Source: Saprospiraceae bacterium (GTDB lineage Bacteria > Bacteroidota > Bacteroidia > Chitinophagales > Saprospiraceae). Taken from it: a stretch of DNA of 41,492 nt. Location of the stretch: positions 1-41,492 of the forward strand of contig JADKGL010000016.1 of NCBI GenBank assembly GCA_016722295.1, read 5' to 3'. The notes below the pieces were generated by a model. The model saw only the letters and a program-made list of their open reading frames with translations. It did no database searches and was not told the origin of the DNA. This document shows positions 20,741 through 29,124 of the stretch, piece by piece; the stretch's first letter is position 1; every line of letters begins with the position of its first letter. Both the position numbers and the translations under genes were made by a program.

Positions 20741-21219
20741 TATTTTTTATTGTGATTTAATTGTAGTTTAATTTCCTGTTCGGTTGGATTGATAGCTATT
20801 AGTTTGCCGTTCGGATCAAATAGAAAAGAAGCTGGCAATGCCTCTACACCAAATTGTATGGCAGACTTCGCTTCAAATCCATGCGGATCTGTTAATTGTG
20901 TATATTCAATATTATCTTTAGTTATAGCTTTGAGCCATTTAGATCGGTCTGTATCTACTGATATACCTACTATTTCTAGTTTGGCTGGCGCATATTCGCG
21001 GTGCAAATCGACAAGTTTTTTGTTTGCTTTTCGACAGGGAGCACACCAGGATGCCCAAAAATCTACAAGTAGAATTTTACCTGAATAATCTAAAAGCCTA
21101 ACTTCATTTTTTAAATAGCTTGGAAGATAAATATTAGGCAAAGGATCTCCTATTTTTAATTGTGCGTCAATAGAAGTGTTTGAAATTAGGCAAATAAAAA
21201 GTAAAATTATATTTTTCAT
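20740..21219 (-). CDS. TlpA-like periplasmic thiol-disulfide oxidoreductase
   Basis: This is a 159-residue thioredoxin-fold protein with signal peptide MKNIILLFICLISNTSIDAQ. The AhpC/TSA-like start is KIGDPLPNIYLPS, and the active site is FWASWCAPCRKANKKL with Cys59 and Cys62. A cis-Pro region follows (VEALPASFLFDPNGKL). Such proteins reduce disulfides of cytochrome and copper-protein maturation partners in the periplasm. It is the first gene of the block TlpA-HMA-barrel-oxidase-methyltransferase, which follows a strong hairpin at 21255-21294, so a promoter probably lies at 21220-21254. Reduction of the HMA CxxC pair is the simplest role in this setting. Confidence 0.88.
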   Translation of the reverse strand: MKNIILLFICLISNTSIDAQLKIGDPLPNIYLPSYLKNEVRLLDYSGKILLVDFWASWCAPCRKANKKLVDLHREYAPAKLEIVGISVDTDRSKWLKAITKDNIEYTQLTDPHGFEAKSAIQFGVEALPASFLFDPNGKLIAINPTEQEIKLQLNHNKK

Positions 21220-21254
21220 TTTATATATCGTTTTTGATGTACCGTTTAGTTTAC

Positions 21255-21294
21255 TAATAGCTGCCTGAAATAATATTTTTTCAGGCAGCTATTA
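21255..21294 (-). terminator. Hairpin between the lipocalin-like gene and the TlpA operon
   Basis: TAATAGCTGCCTGAAA and TTTCAGGCAGCTATTA form a perfect 16-bp stem around an AT-rich loop of eight bases. It begins five bases after the stop of the upstream gene and lies before the TlpA start. The U-tract is weak, but the strength and position suit a transcription end or an mRNA-stabilising structure. Confidence 0.65.
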
Positions 21295-21298
21295 TTAC

Positions 21299-21667
21299 TT
21301 ACTTAGCGAATTCTATTTCTAAATCCTTACCATCCAGGACGAATTCAATTCTCAATTCTTTATCTGCAATATGGTGAATAGTCCATGCATTTCCTGCCAA
21401 AGTCAATTTGTCATCAGTATTGGACCATACACCTGATTTAGCTTGACTAAATGGAGTGATATTTGTTGTGATTTCGTATTGCTTATTGCTTTGTAAATGC
21501 AAAAACATCGTAGTTGTAGCAGGAGAAGCGACACCATCAATTTTAACTGATGTGGAATTCCACTCAGCTGTTAAATTTTCTGTAACTGTAGCTTCATCTT
21601 TTTTACATGAGGTTAAGCTCAAAGTTGCTACTAAAAGAATAGCGATTAAAGATTTTAAATGAATCAT
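21299..21667 (-). CDS. Lipocalin-like lipoprotein
   Basis: This 122-residue protein has a lipoprotein signal (SLIAILLVATLSLTSCKKDE, lipid Cys 21). A single beta-rich domain follows, with LTAEWNSTSVKIDG at the front and SGVWSNTDDKLTLAG in the middle. This is the pattern of the lipocalin-like lipoproteins frequent in Bacteroidota. No Cys or His cluster that would bind metal is seen after the lipobox. It lies 35 nt after the multicopper oxidase gene and precedes the hairpin, so it closes that operon. The function is unknown. Confidence 0.75.
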   Translation of the reverse strand: MIHLKSLIAILLVATLSLTSCKKDEATVTENLTAEWNSTSVKIDGVASPATTTMFLHLQSNKQYEITTNITPFSQAKSGVWSNTDDKLTLAGNAWTIHHIADKELRIEFVLDGKDLEIEFAK

Positions 21668-21702
21668 TTTAAATAAATTTAGTAAAATTAAAAAATATTA
21701 TG

Positions 21703-23148
21703 TTATTGAATTTCAAAATTTAGCATCATGCCAGCATCTTCATGTTCCAGATTATGGCAGTGGAATACAAATTTTCCATTATTATCAGGAAACCTTATGA
21801 TGATTTTTACCTTTTCACCAGGAAATGCCAGCACTGTATCTTTCCACCCCTTCTCCCATGCTTGAACCGACCCTCTTCCTCCTATCCTGCTCAAAACCTG
21901 AAACTGAAGTCCATGCAAATGCATAGGGTGAATTTCTGTACCTGTAGTATTGTCAAACTCCCAGATTTCTACGCTGCCACTTTTGACTACTTCGTCTCTT
22001 CGGTTGGCATCAAATGTTTTACCATCTATCGGGTGCATGACGCCTTCCATACCACCATGGACCATCATATGTCCAATATTAAACTTCCGGGAAGCAACAG
22101 AAGAAGATTCAGATATTTTTTCTACTGCCATTAATGTGGACGGAACAATAAAATTGTCTGTGGCATCTTTAATGATCTTAAATTTCATAACCTTAAAGCT
22201 TTGATTGCCTTGGGAAGATGATCCGCTAAACAATGCACTCTCCATAAATAATTCAGTACTTAAAGGCATACTACCAAAATTAATAAGTACATCAGCTCTT
22301 TCACCCGGAGCAAGTAAGATATTTGATATATCCACAGGAGCATCCAATAATCCACCATCACTACCGATAAGTTTAAATTTAATGCCGTCAGACAAAGCAA
22401 AATTGTAAATTCTTGCATTGGAACCATTCAATATTCGAAATCTGTACGTACGTCTTTCTACATCCATCATGGCACCTGAAGTACCGTTAACTAAGATCGA
22501 TTCACCAAAAAAACCTATAGTTTGATCTTCAGCATCCGGATTATATTCCAGTCCGCCTGTGAGTCTCTTGTCCTGTATGACTAAAGGAACATCAAAATTT
22601 CCAGCAGGTAATTTTAAGGCTTGTTCTTCAGGAGAAGTGACTATAAAAAACCCGGCCAAACCTCTGTAAGCCTGGCTTGCAGTAGCCATATCAGGATGAG
22701 GGTGGTACCAATAGGTCCCTGGCCTGTTCACAACACGAAAATTATAGGTATATGAATTACCAGCCTGAGTCAGGTCTGTGGGATATCCGTCTTGCACAGC
22801 AGGAGCCTCCAGTCCATGCCAATGTATATTCGTCGGTTCTGATAGCTGATTTTTAAACAGGAGATTCATCATATCCCCTTGATTTATTTTAAGTGTGGGT
22901 CCTAATATTCCACCATTCCCATATGAAAGGGTTTTCAATGATTGACCACCAATTGTGGCAGTATTTGTTTTTGCAGCAAAAGATGCATTCGTTGCATCCA
23001 TAACCATTGGTATAGCAATTGGGGTAGAGAAGGACTTTTCAACAACTGCTCTAGCAGTCGTTTGATTTCCATGGTCCATTTTATGACAACTTATTAGTGT
23101 AAAAGCTGCTATCAAGGTGATCATACCACCGATTTTTATTGTATTCAT
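21703..23148 (-). CDS. Multicopper oxidase, lipoprotein (CueO/CopA-like)
   Basis: This 481-residue, three-cupredoxin-domain enzyme probably oxidises Cu+ (or phenolics) with O2 reduced to water. All four Cu-binding segments are present: HWHGLEAP (His109, His111), YWYHPHPDMA (His149, His151), EIHPMHLHGLQF, and FVFHCHNLEHEDAGMM with the type 1 Cys and axial Met. A lipobox is seen (TLISCHKMDHG, Cys21), so it is probably lipid-anchored and periplasmic. No Met-rich insert as in E. coli CueO is visible. It lies 9 nt after the DUF2911 gene in the order HMA-DUF2911-oxidase-lipocalin. It differs clearly from the second oxidase at 25234-26961, which has a T9SS tail. Confidence 0.93.
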   Translation of the reverse strand: MNTIKIGGMITLIAAFTLISCHKMDHGNQTTARAVVEKSFSTPIAIPMVMDATNASFAAKTNTATIGGQSLKTLSYGNGGILGPTLKINQGDMMNLLFKNQLSEPTNIHWHGLEAPAVQDGYPTDLTQAGNSYTYNFRVVNRPGTYWYHPHPDMATASQAYRGLAGFFIVTSPEEQALKLPAGNFDVPLVIQDKRLTGGLEYNPDAEDQTIGFFGESILVNGTSGAMMDVERRTYRFRILNGSNARIYNFALSDGIKFKLIGSDGGLLDAPVDISNILLAPGERADVLINFGSMPLSTELFMESALFSGSSSQGNQSFKVMKFKIIKDATDNFIVPSTLMAVEKISESSSVASRKFNIGHMMVHGGMEGVMHPIDGKTFDANRRDEVVKSGSVEIWEFDNTTGTEIHPMHLHGLQFQVLSRIGGRGSVQAWEKGWKDTVLAFPGEKVKIIIRFPDNNGKFVFHCHNLEHEDAGMMLNFEIQ

Positions 23149-23157
23149 GATAATTTA

Positions 23158-24015
23158 TTAACTCTTTTTAATTTTCAAATCTTTTATCTTTTCTTCAAGA
23201 TTTTTAACATCATCTGTCATATCCTTTTTTCGCGCCAGTTCCAAAGCTTTTTGTGCAGACTCAATAGCTTCTGGATATCTTTTCAGTCTTTCCAGAATGT
23301 TTGCTGTCAATACTGAGTAATTAATATTATCTACGCTAAGGGTTTCTGATGTAATTGACCATTCCAGCGCCTGATTCAAATCTTTTTTATTGAAAAAGTA
23401 ATATTGTGCTCCCTTATTCAGCAAACCTGCATTCTCTACTTTTTTTACAATTAAATTTTCCTGTATCTGAGCCATAATTCTATCATCTGCAGTACTCATG
23501 ATCGGTACCTTAATAGATGTATTCTCCCATTTCATTTCGAGTGACGCCGAATAGTCGGGTTTAAAATCTGTCAGCTCAATAGTGAAGGACTCATTCGTTG
23601 TCAGACTGTTTGTTGGTTTTACTTTTACACGAAGTACATCTTTTTTTTCATCATATCCAAAGTCACCATGTAGAGTAGCATCTTGATTTAGGATGATAAT
23701 CCACTCTTCCTTGCCCGGGATAGAGTAAAGCCCATACTGACCTTTTTTCACTAGCTTGCCACCAAAAACAATGTCTTCACTGAATTTTATCCTTGTGCTT
23801 TCCCCGGCACCTGTCCGCCAAAGTACATCATATGGCACCAGAGCCCCAAAGATTTTTCTCCCTCGCATTTGTGGGCGGGAATAACTCAAATCAATTTGGG
23901 TAAATCCCAATTGATGGTTCCAGCTGGCATCGGGACTTGCAGGGGGTAAATCTATCTGAGCCATCATAAATGACGGAATCAAAAATACTATTAAAATGAA
24001 TGTTTTCATTCCCAT
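23158..24015 (-). CDS. DUF2911-domain exported protein
   Basis: The protein has 285 residues with signal peptide MKTFILIVFLIPSFMMAQ. The DUF2911 core is recognisable by LPPASPDASWNHQLGFTQID, YSRPQMRGRKIFGALVPYDV, LWRTGAGESTRIKFSEDI and KKGQYGLYSIPGKEEWIII. The C-terminal 80 residues are helical, TPR-like (LTANILERLKRYPEAIESAQ). The family is common in Bacteroidota and has no proven activity. The start overlaps closely with the HMA gene end (24018), and the oxidase follows after 9 nt, so it is part of the same operon. Participation in metal handling is suggested only by that context. Confidence 0.88.
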   Translation of the reverse strand: MGMKTFILIVFLIPSFMMAQIDLPPASPDASWNHQLGFTQIDLSYSRPQMRGRKIFGALVPYDVLWRTGAGESTRIKFSEDIVFGGKLVKKGQYGLYSIPGKEEWIIILNQDATLHGDFGYDEKKDVLRVKVKPTNSLTTNESFTIELTDFKPDYSASLEMKWENTSIKVPIMSTADDRIMAQIQENLIVKKVENAGLLNKGAQYYFFNKKDLNQALEWSITSETLSVDNINYSVLTANILERLKRYPEAIESAQKALELARKKDMTDDVKNLEEKIKDLKIKKS

Positions 24016-24017
24016 GA

Positions 24018-24374
24018 TTATTCCTTTTTTGCGGGCCTATCATACTGGCAACAGCCATGAAGATTTTCATAGACTGAATCGGGTGCTCTGAAATTTTCAC
24101 TATCGTAGCCAACAGCTGCTATTCTCTTGAGTACTTCATCGACATTTGTTTTGGTACTGTCTATAGTGATCTTTGCCATTGCTAAGTCAGCATCCCATAC
24201 AGCATTTGATTTACCTTTAACATTGGCTGCTTTTTCGATGGTCTTTTTGCACATACCACAATTTCCGTACACTTTGACGTCTACGGTTTTCAAATTTTTT
24301 GTCTGTGCTGTACTGAGATTTGTAGTGAATACTGCTAAACATATTATCACTGCACTTTTAATAAATGTGTTCAT
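24018..24374 (-). CDS. Periplasmic HMA-domain metal-binding protein
   Basis: The protein has 118 residues: a signal peptide (SAVIICLAVFTTNLSTAQ) and one HMA domain with VYGNCGMCKKTIEKAA (Cys39 and Cys42). The fold continues through WDADLAMAKITIDSTKTNVD and VLKRIAAVGYDSENF. The tail HGCCQYDRPAKKE adds a CC pair that could also bind metal. It is the first gene of the block leading to the lipoprotein multicopper oxidase and is a likely periplasmic Cu+ carrier for it. It resembles MerP in layout, but the Cys spacing alone does not separate Cu from Hg. Confidence 0.87.
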   Translation of the reverse strand: MNTFIKSAVIICLAVFTTNLSTAQTKNLKTVDVKVYGNCGMCKKTIEKAANVKGKSNAVWDADLAMAKITIDSTKTNVDEVLKRIAAVGYDSENFRAPDSVYENLHGCCQYDRPAKKE

Positions 24375-24419
24375 TTAGATGTGTTTTAAAATTTTAAAAA
24401 ATATTACCTACTTTTTTGA

Positions 24420-24710
24420 TATCCGTTCAGGGATCAATATTATGAGCAACGAAGTCGTAATTTTGGAGAATTTATTACTCAAAAAGCTAAAATTCCTTTA
24501 TGCCGTTATACATACAGAAAGTCCAAAACCAATGGATGCTATTTAAATGTAAAGCTCATTGAAGTGTATTGTAAAGTAGTCATAAAGCGGTACAAAAAGT
24601 ACTTTCAGCAAAATCTACATGTGACGAATACAAAATATGAACTTAGCCCTATTGCAGAAACAGGGAATCATGGAAGGCTAACAAAGGAAAGATTGGTAAA
24701 GCACCCTTAG
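24420..24710 (+). other. Unassigned open frame without start (possible gene remnant)
   Basis: On the plus strand, 96 codons lie between two stops with a protein-like composition (RNFGEFITQKAKIPLCRYTY near the front, GNHGRLTKERLVKHP at the end). No start codon opens it, and its end overlaps the 3' end of the convergent HYC_CC_PP gene. I do not recognise it. It may be the end of a lost gene or chance. Apart from this, the gap between 24374 and 24678 shows nothing. Confidence 0.2.
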
Positions 24711-25139
24711 ATTGTCAACAGAGAGTGGTGGTGGTTTATATAAATAAAATCTGAGCGTTTTTGCATTTTCTTTAACCTTGTCATTTAGGTCAAAAGACAC
24801 TCCAACGATAGGACTATAAAAAACAGTTTGAATATCAGAAAAAATAACTTTTGTTATTTCTGAAGCGTTTGTATTTAACTTTTTATAGTGTGACTTATCC
24901 TCACAGCAAGGCTTCTTTTTTATAGTTTGCCCTTTTGCTAAGACATCTTTTGTTTCGCACAAATACACTTTTTTAGCAGAACAACACTTTTTCTTTTTCT
25001 TTGTGCAACAGTTGTTTGACTTAATAAAAAATGCAATCGAAGTTCCATTTTTACTACATATATGCTCAAAGACCCTAAATCCTATTGTAGATATAAGAAG
25101 ATTGAATGCCAGCAAAATATGTAACCCTTTAAAAATCAT
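24678..25139 (-). CDS. HYC_CC_PP family Cys-rich protein
   Basis: The protein has 153 residues with an N-terminal signal or membrane segment (GLHILLAFNLLISTIGFRVF). The family markers are an early H..C motif (EHICSKNG), CC pairs (NNCCTKKKKKCCS and KKPCCEDKSHY) and a PPP segment near the end (YKPPPLSVDNLRVLY). A Lys-rich strip lies between the CC pairs. Such proteins are found beside copper and zinc genes in Bacteroidota, but no activity is known. The many Cys residues suggest Cu+ or Zn binding. It follows the T9SS multicopper oxidase by about 95 nt. Confidence 0.7.
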   Translation of the reverse strand: MIFKGLHILLAFNLLISTIGFRVFEHICSKNGTSIAFFIKSNNCCTKKKKKCCSAKKVYLCETKDVLAKGQTIKKKPCCEDKSHYKKLNTNASEITKVIFSDIQTVFYSPIVGVSFDLNDKVKENAKTLRFYLYKPPPLSVDNLRVLYQSFLC

Positions 25140-25233
25140 ACTATTTATTAATTTAAAAACGTATTATTGGTATTAAATGTTGTTCATTAACTACTCTTTT
25201 GACCATATTTTATCATAATTGCTTTTCTTATTT

Positions 25234-26961
25234 TTACTTTTTTATAAATGAAGCAGCTTCGCTAAAAGTCGAACTACCTATTTTTACTAAATAACTACCG
25301 CTCGGCCATTGAAATATATCCACTTTTATATTTTGTTTAGGAGATAAAGTATGTAATTTCTTATAAACTATTTTTCCTTGAGTGTCATATATCATCACTT
25401 GATCATATACCTCTATTTCTTCTTCATGGATTATTTCAATCATATTTGTTGCTGGGTTAGGCCAAATTTTCAACTTTTCAGTTTTATTAAATTTATCATC
25501 TTTCGTTTTACTTACCCGATCTGTAACTATAAACTGACCCATCATCCCTCCGTCTTCATGCGGGAGTAAATGGCAGTGAAACATATATGGTACATGGGGA
25601 TTTGAAAACGTCTCAAACTTTGTAATAAAGCGAACAGTTTCACCGGGTCTGACCAATACGACATCTTTGAGTCCTTGTTCATTTGGCGGCGGTGTTTGCC
25701 CATTTCGTGATAAAATATTAAATTGTATATCATGTATATGAAAGGGATGTGATATAGCAGATTGATTTCTTAACTCCCATATTTCTATATTATTAAGCGG
25801 TATTTCATAATTTATGACATCCATGTCAAAAGATGCATTATTAATGGTGAAATCACCATTAAGTTGATTCATACCCATAGCCATCGGAGAAAAAGTCAGT
25901 GTTCTGGTAATATTCGACAAATTTTCATTTATTGATTCCTTTTCCACAAGAGAATTAGGTATATTTACGATAGGGTTTTGAGTTTGATGAATAATATTAA
26001 AACTCAATATTTTAAAGTTTTTACCATTAAGTGGATTTGGATTGTAGCCATCCAAAGTCATCATGGCGACCATGCCTGCATTCGTTGCACCGTAAATACC
26101 ACTGGGTAGTTCAGATGCATAGCTTAAAAGGTGGACAGTTTGTCCAGTCATATCTTTAAAATCAATTAGTATTTCAACCCTTTCGCCCGGTGCTATTAAT
26201 AATCGTTTTGTCTTAAAAGGTTTTGGTAATAACCCTCCATCTGTGGCTATTTGATAAAAATCTTGATCATTATTCAACCCCAGATTAAAGGCTCTTTGCG
26301 ATGCTCCATTTACAATCCTGCATCTGACCACCTGCGAAGGAACTTCGAGAAATGGTTCTATAGTGGCATTTACCATCAAAATGTCATCATGATTTGATTG
26401 GGTAATTATTTCAAAACTTGAATCAAAATCCTTTGTTTGAATCACCAAAGGAAAATCATCCGCACCATAAGTTCTCGGCAAGGCTAATTTTTTCTCGATT
26501 TCATCTCTGATAATTATTACGCCCGATATCCCTTTAGTAACATGCTCATTGGTCTTATGGTGCAGGTGTGGATGGTACCAACATGTAGACGCGCGGTTCT
26601 TTATTTCAAAGGTCGGTGACCAGGTGGATTCGTTTACAATGGGAGTGTGTGGCCCACCATCATTTTCCGGAGCTACGTGCAGTCCATGCCAATGAAGCGT
26701 GGTGGTTTCACCGATTTGGTTATTCACATTTATTTTTACATCATCTCCTTTTTTAAGTATCAGAGTAGGTCCCAATATATTTCCATTGGCACCCAATGTT
26801 GCAGTCTGGTAGTTGTTAAAAAATGCATGATGACCTTTCTGAAGATGAAGATTTATAACTGATCCGCTCAATGTATCAGGTATAAATAATTTATTTTGAC
26901 CATGTACAAAATGATAGATAGTCAAAAATATGAGAATAGTATAAAGTTTTACTTTATTCAT
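25234..26961 (-). CDS. Multicopper oxidase with T9SS sorting domain
   Basis: This is a 575-residue secreted laccase-like enzyme. A signal peptide (LYTILIFLTIYHFVHGQ) precedes three cupredoxin domains with HWHGLHV (His90, His92), WYHPHLHHKT (His130, His132), SHPFHIHDIQFN, and FHCHLLPHEDGGMMGQF with the type 1 Cys and Met. A C-terminal sorting domain follows (IWPNPATNMIEI to LVKIGSSTFSEAASF), with WPNP in place of YPNP. The protein should cross the outer membrane by T9SS and stay at the surface or be released, unlike the lipoprotein oxidase at 21703. The likely activity is oxidation of Cu+ or phenolic compounds. It lies 47 nt after the peroxidase gene, in the same direction as mbnP. Confidence 0.93.
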   Translation of the reverse strand: MNKVKLYTILIFLTIYHFVHGQNKLFIPDTLSGSVINLHLQKGHHAFFNNYQTATLGANGNILGPTLILKKGDDVKINVNNQIGETTTLHWHGLHVAPENDGGPHTPIVNESTWSPTFEIKNRASTCWYHPHLHHKTNEHVTKGISGVIIIRDEIEKKLALPRTYGADDFPLVIQTKDFDSSFEIITQSNHDDILMVNATIEPFLEVPSQVVRCRIVNGASQRAFNLGLNNDQDFYQIATDGGLLPKPFKTKRLLIAPGERVEILIDFKDMTGQTVHLLSYASELPSGIYGATNAGMVAMMTLDGYNPNPLNGKNFKILSFNIIHQTQNPIVNIPNSLVEKESINENLSNITRTLTFSPMAMGMNQLNGDFTINNASFDMDVINYEIPLNNIEIWELRNQSAISHPFHIHDIQFNILSRNGQTPPPNEQGLKDVVLVRPGETVRFITKFETFSNPHVPYMFHCHLLPHEDGGMMGQFIVTDRVSKTKDDKFNKTEKLKIWPNPATNMIEIIHEEEIEVYDQVMIYDTQGKIVYKKLHTLSPKQNIKVDIFQWPSGSYLVKIGSSTFSEAASFIKK

Positions 26962-27008
26962 TTTTATTTATTTTTATAAAAATAGTTCCATAATACTCAA
27001 TGATTATT

Positions 27009-28085
27009 CTATTGTGCATACTCCGGATTGGTTAGAAATTTTTGATCACTCAATGTTTTTAGAAAATTCACCAAATCTGTTTTGTCCTGAGCACTTAAAC
27101 CAAGCCCCTTTGCGATAGTTGGCATTATTAGGGGAGATACTGTAGATGACATCTTTACGCCTGAATTATAATGTTCCACTACTTCTTCCAATGTTTTAAA
27201 TCTGCCATCATGCATGTAAGGAGCGGTGTGGGCTACATTTCTGAGTGATGGCATTAAAAATGCTGCTCTATCAGATGCAAGATTACTTACTTTCTCTCTA
27301 CCATAATCTGTAAAATCCGAATCATTATCCAATCCATTGTTCATAAATTCTCCATTTTCAAAATTGGGTCCACTATGACAATGGGCGCAATCAGCTCCTG
27401 ACAAATCAGGGAAAAACTGATTGTACTCCGTGAAAAATAAACTCCGCCCTCGTTCCTCGCTTTCACTCAATGTTACTTTTCCAGCCAAATATTGATCATA
27501 TTTAGAATCAAAAGAAACTATGGTCATCATAAACTGCTCCAAAGCTAAACTTACTTTTGTACTGTTTACTTCCGGAGTTCCAAAAGCTCGTATAAATTGG
27601 TCTGTATAGGTTTTATTTCCACTGAGTTTAAGTACAACATTTTCCAATGTTTCATGCATCTCCAATGGATCTTGAATGGGCTTGAGTGATTGTTCTCTCA
27701 ATGTGGCAGCTCTCCCATCCCAGAAAAACCCTGTTTTGTGCCATGCTAAATTAAATATTGGCATAGCCTGCCTCTTCCCAAAAAATCCATCAACGCCCTT
27801 TGAAAACTGATTTTTATCAGAAAAACCATCATTTTGTACATGACAACTGGCACATGATTGTGTTCCATCTTTTGATAATGCCTTTTCAAAAAACAACATT
27901 TTTCCTAATTTGACACCTTCTTTGGTCAGATTATTATCTTTTGGTAGTTCTGGATCTCCAAAATTTTCAGGAAAAACAAAATTATACAACGTACCATCAT
28001 ATTGGGCAATTTCTACATCTTCTGGTTGGCAAGCAACAATCAGAATGACTATCAACATAAAAAAGAAGGAGACTATTCTATTCAT
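27009..28085 (-). CDS. Di-heme cytochrome c peroxidase / MauG-MbnH family protein (first copy)
   Basis: The protein has 358 residues with a lipobox (FMLIVILIVACQPED, lipid Cys 19). It carries two covalent heme sites, CASCH at residues 78-82 and CAHCH at 233-237, with the family signatures WDGRAATLREQSLKPIQDP and APYMHDGRFKTLEEVVEHYN. The family includes CcpA peroxidases, MauG and MbnH. MbnH oxidises a Trp of its partner MbnP. Because an MbnP gene lies two genes upstream, an MbnH-like role is more likely than H2O2 scavenging. The two homologues are adjacent and 12 nt apart; which one serves MbnP cannot be told from sequence. Confidence 0.9.
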   Translation of the reverse strand: MNRIVSFFFMLIVILIVACQPEDVEIAQYDGTLYNFVFPENFGDPELPKDNNLTKEGVKLGKMLFFEKALSKDGTQSCASCHVQNDGFSDKNQFSKGVDGFFGKRQAMPIFNLAWHKTGFFWDGRAATLREQSLKPIQDPLEMHETLENVVLKLSGNKTYTDQFIRAFGTPEVNSTKVSLALEQFMMTIVSFDSKYDQYLAGKVTLSESEERGRSLFFTEYNQFFPDLSGADCAHCHSGPNFENGEFMNNGLDNDSDFTDYGREKVSNLASDRAAFLMPSLRNVAHTAPYMHDGRFKTLEEVVEHYNSGVKMSSTVSPLIMPTIAKGLGLSAQDKTDLVNFLKTLSDQKFLTNPEYAQ

Positions 28086-28097
28086 TTTACTTTTATT

Positions 28098-29118
28098 TTA
28101 TTCGCTTAAATATGGATTGGTGAGTAACACATAATCATCCAATGTATGTAAGAAAGCCACAAGGGCTTTTTTTTCATTTTCAGTCAAGCCCAATGGCCTT
28201 ATCAAGTTGCTCTTGTGTATGTGATTTCTTCCACCGCTATTATAGTGATTTACTACTTCTGTCAAAGTCGCTATCGAACCGTCATGCATATATGGTGCTG
28301 TAAAACCTACGTTTCTCAAACTTGGTGTTTTGAACAAAGCAACATCCGATTCTTTTTTGGTAAGTCTGAATCTACCTGGATGACTATAGATTTCATACAA
28401 ACCATTGTTTTTAAATTCATAATTGGTAAAATTGAACCCACTATGACATTGACTACAATTTGTTTTTTCACTAAAAAATAAATCTTTACCTAGCATTTCT
28501 TCTTTAGATAATATTGCTTTGCCGTGTGTATAATCATCATATTTGCTATTGCCGCTGATGATACTTCGTTCATAAGTACTGATACTCCTGGTTATAACAA
28601 ACGGATCCAATGACCTACCATAGGCTTTCATGGCCATTTCCTGATATGCTGCGTCGGCTTTTAACCTTTGTTCGATTTCTACTATATTAAACCCAAATTC
28701 ATTGTGCTCTGCAATAGGCACTAATACCTGCATTTCCACTGTGGGCAAACCACCTTCCCTTGTAAAATATGGATGATATGCGATATTGGCTAGGGTTGGG
28801 GCATTGGTTACCCCTGCTCTGCCAAAAACCCCCGGAGTTAAACTTACGTTATCTGCAAACCCCCTGCTTTGTTTATGACAACTAGCACAACTCACTGTAG
28901 AGTCAATAGACAAACGTTTATCATAAAAAAGTTTTTTTACCCAGAATCCAACGTTCTGCACTATAGGCGTTTTCAGCAGGAAAGTTGATCTCTGGAAAAT
29001 GTGCTGGAATGGCTATCTTTTCCAGTATTTTATTTGATGGCACTAGTATTTCGTCCTTATCTGTGCAAGACAATAATAAGAACACCCACAATATAAAATA
29101 TAAAGATCTATCCTCCAC
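28098..29118 (-). pseudogene. Di-heme MauG/MbnH-like protein (second copy), one frameshift
   Basis: The N-terminal piece from GTG 29118 reads MEDRSLYFILWVFLLLSC, a lipoprotein signal, and ends GKKTFL. One frame over the protein continues KLFYDKRLSIDSTVSCASCH through a second CSQCH site and APYMHDGSIATLTEVVNHYN to the stop at 28098. Removing one base from the T7 run at 28932-28938 restores GKKLFYDKRLS and a protein of about 340 aa. This is a homopolymer slip and could be a base-calling error. It starts 7 nt after mbnP, so it is the closer partner candidate for the MbnP-activating oxidase. The tail (LVAFLHTLDDYVLLTNPYL) is typical of the family. Confidence 0.85.
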
Positions 29119-29124
29119 TGTATA

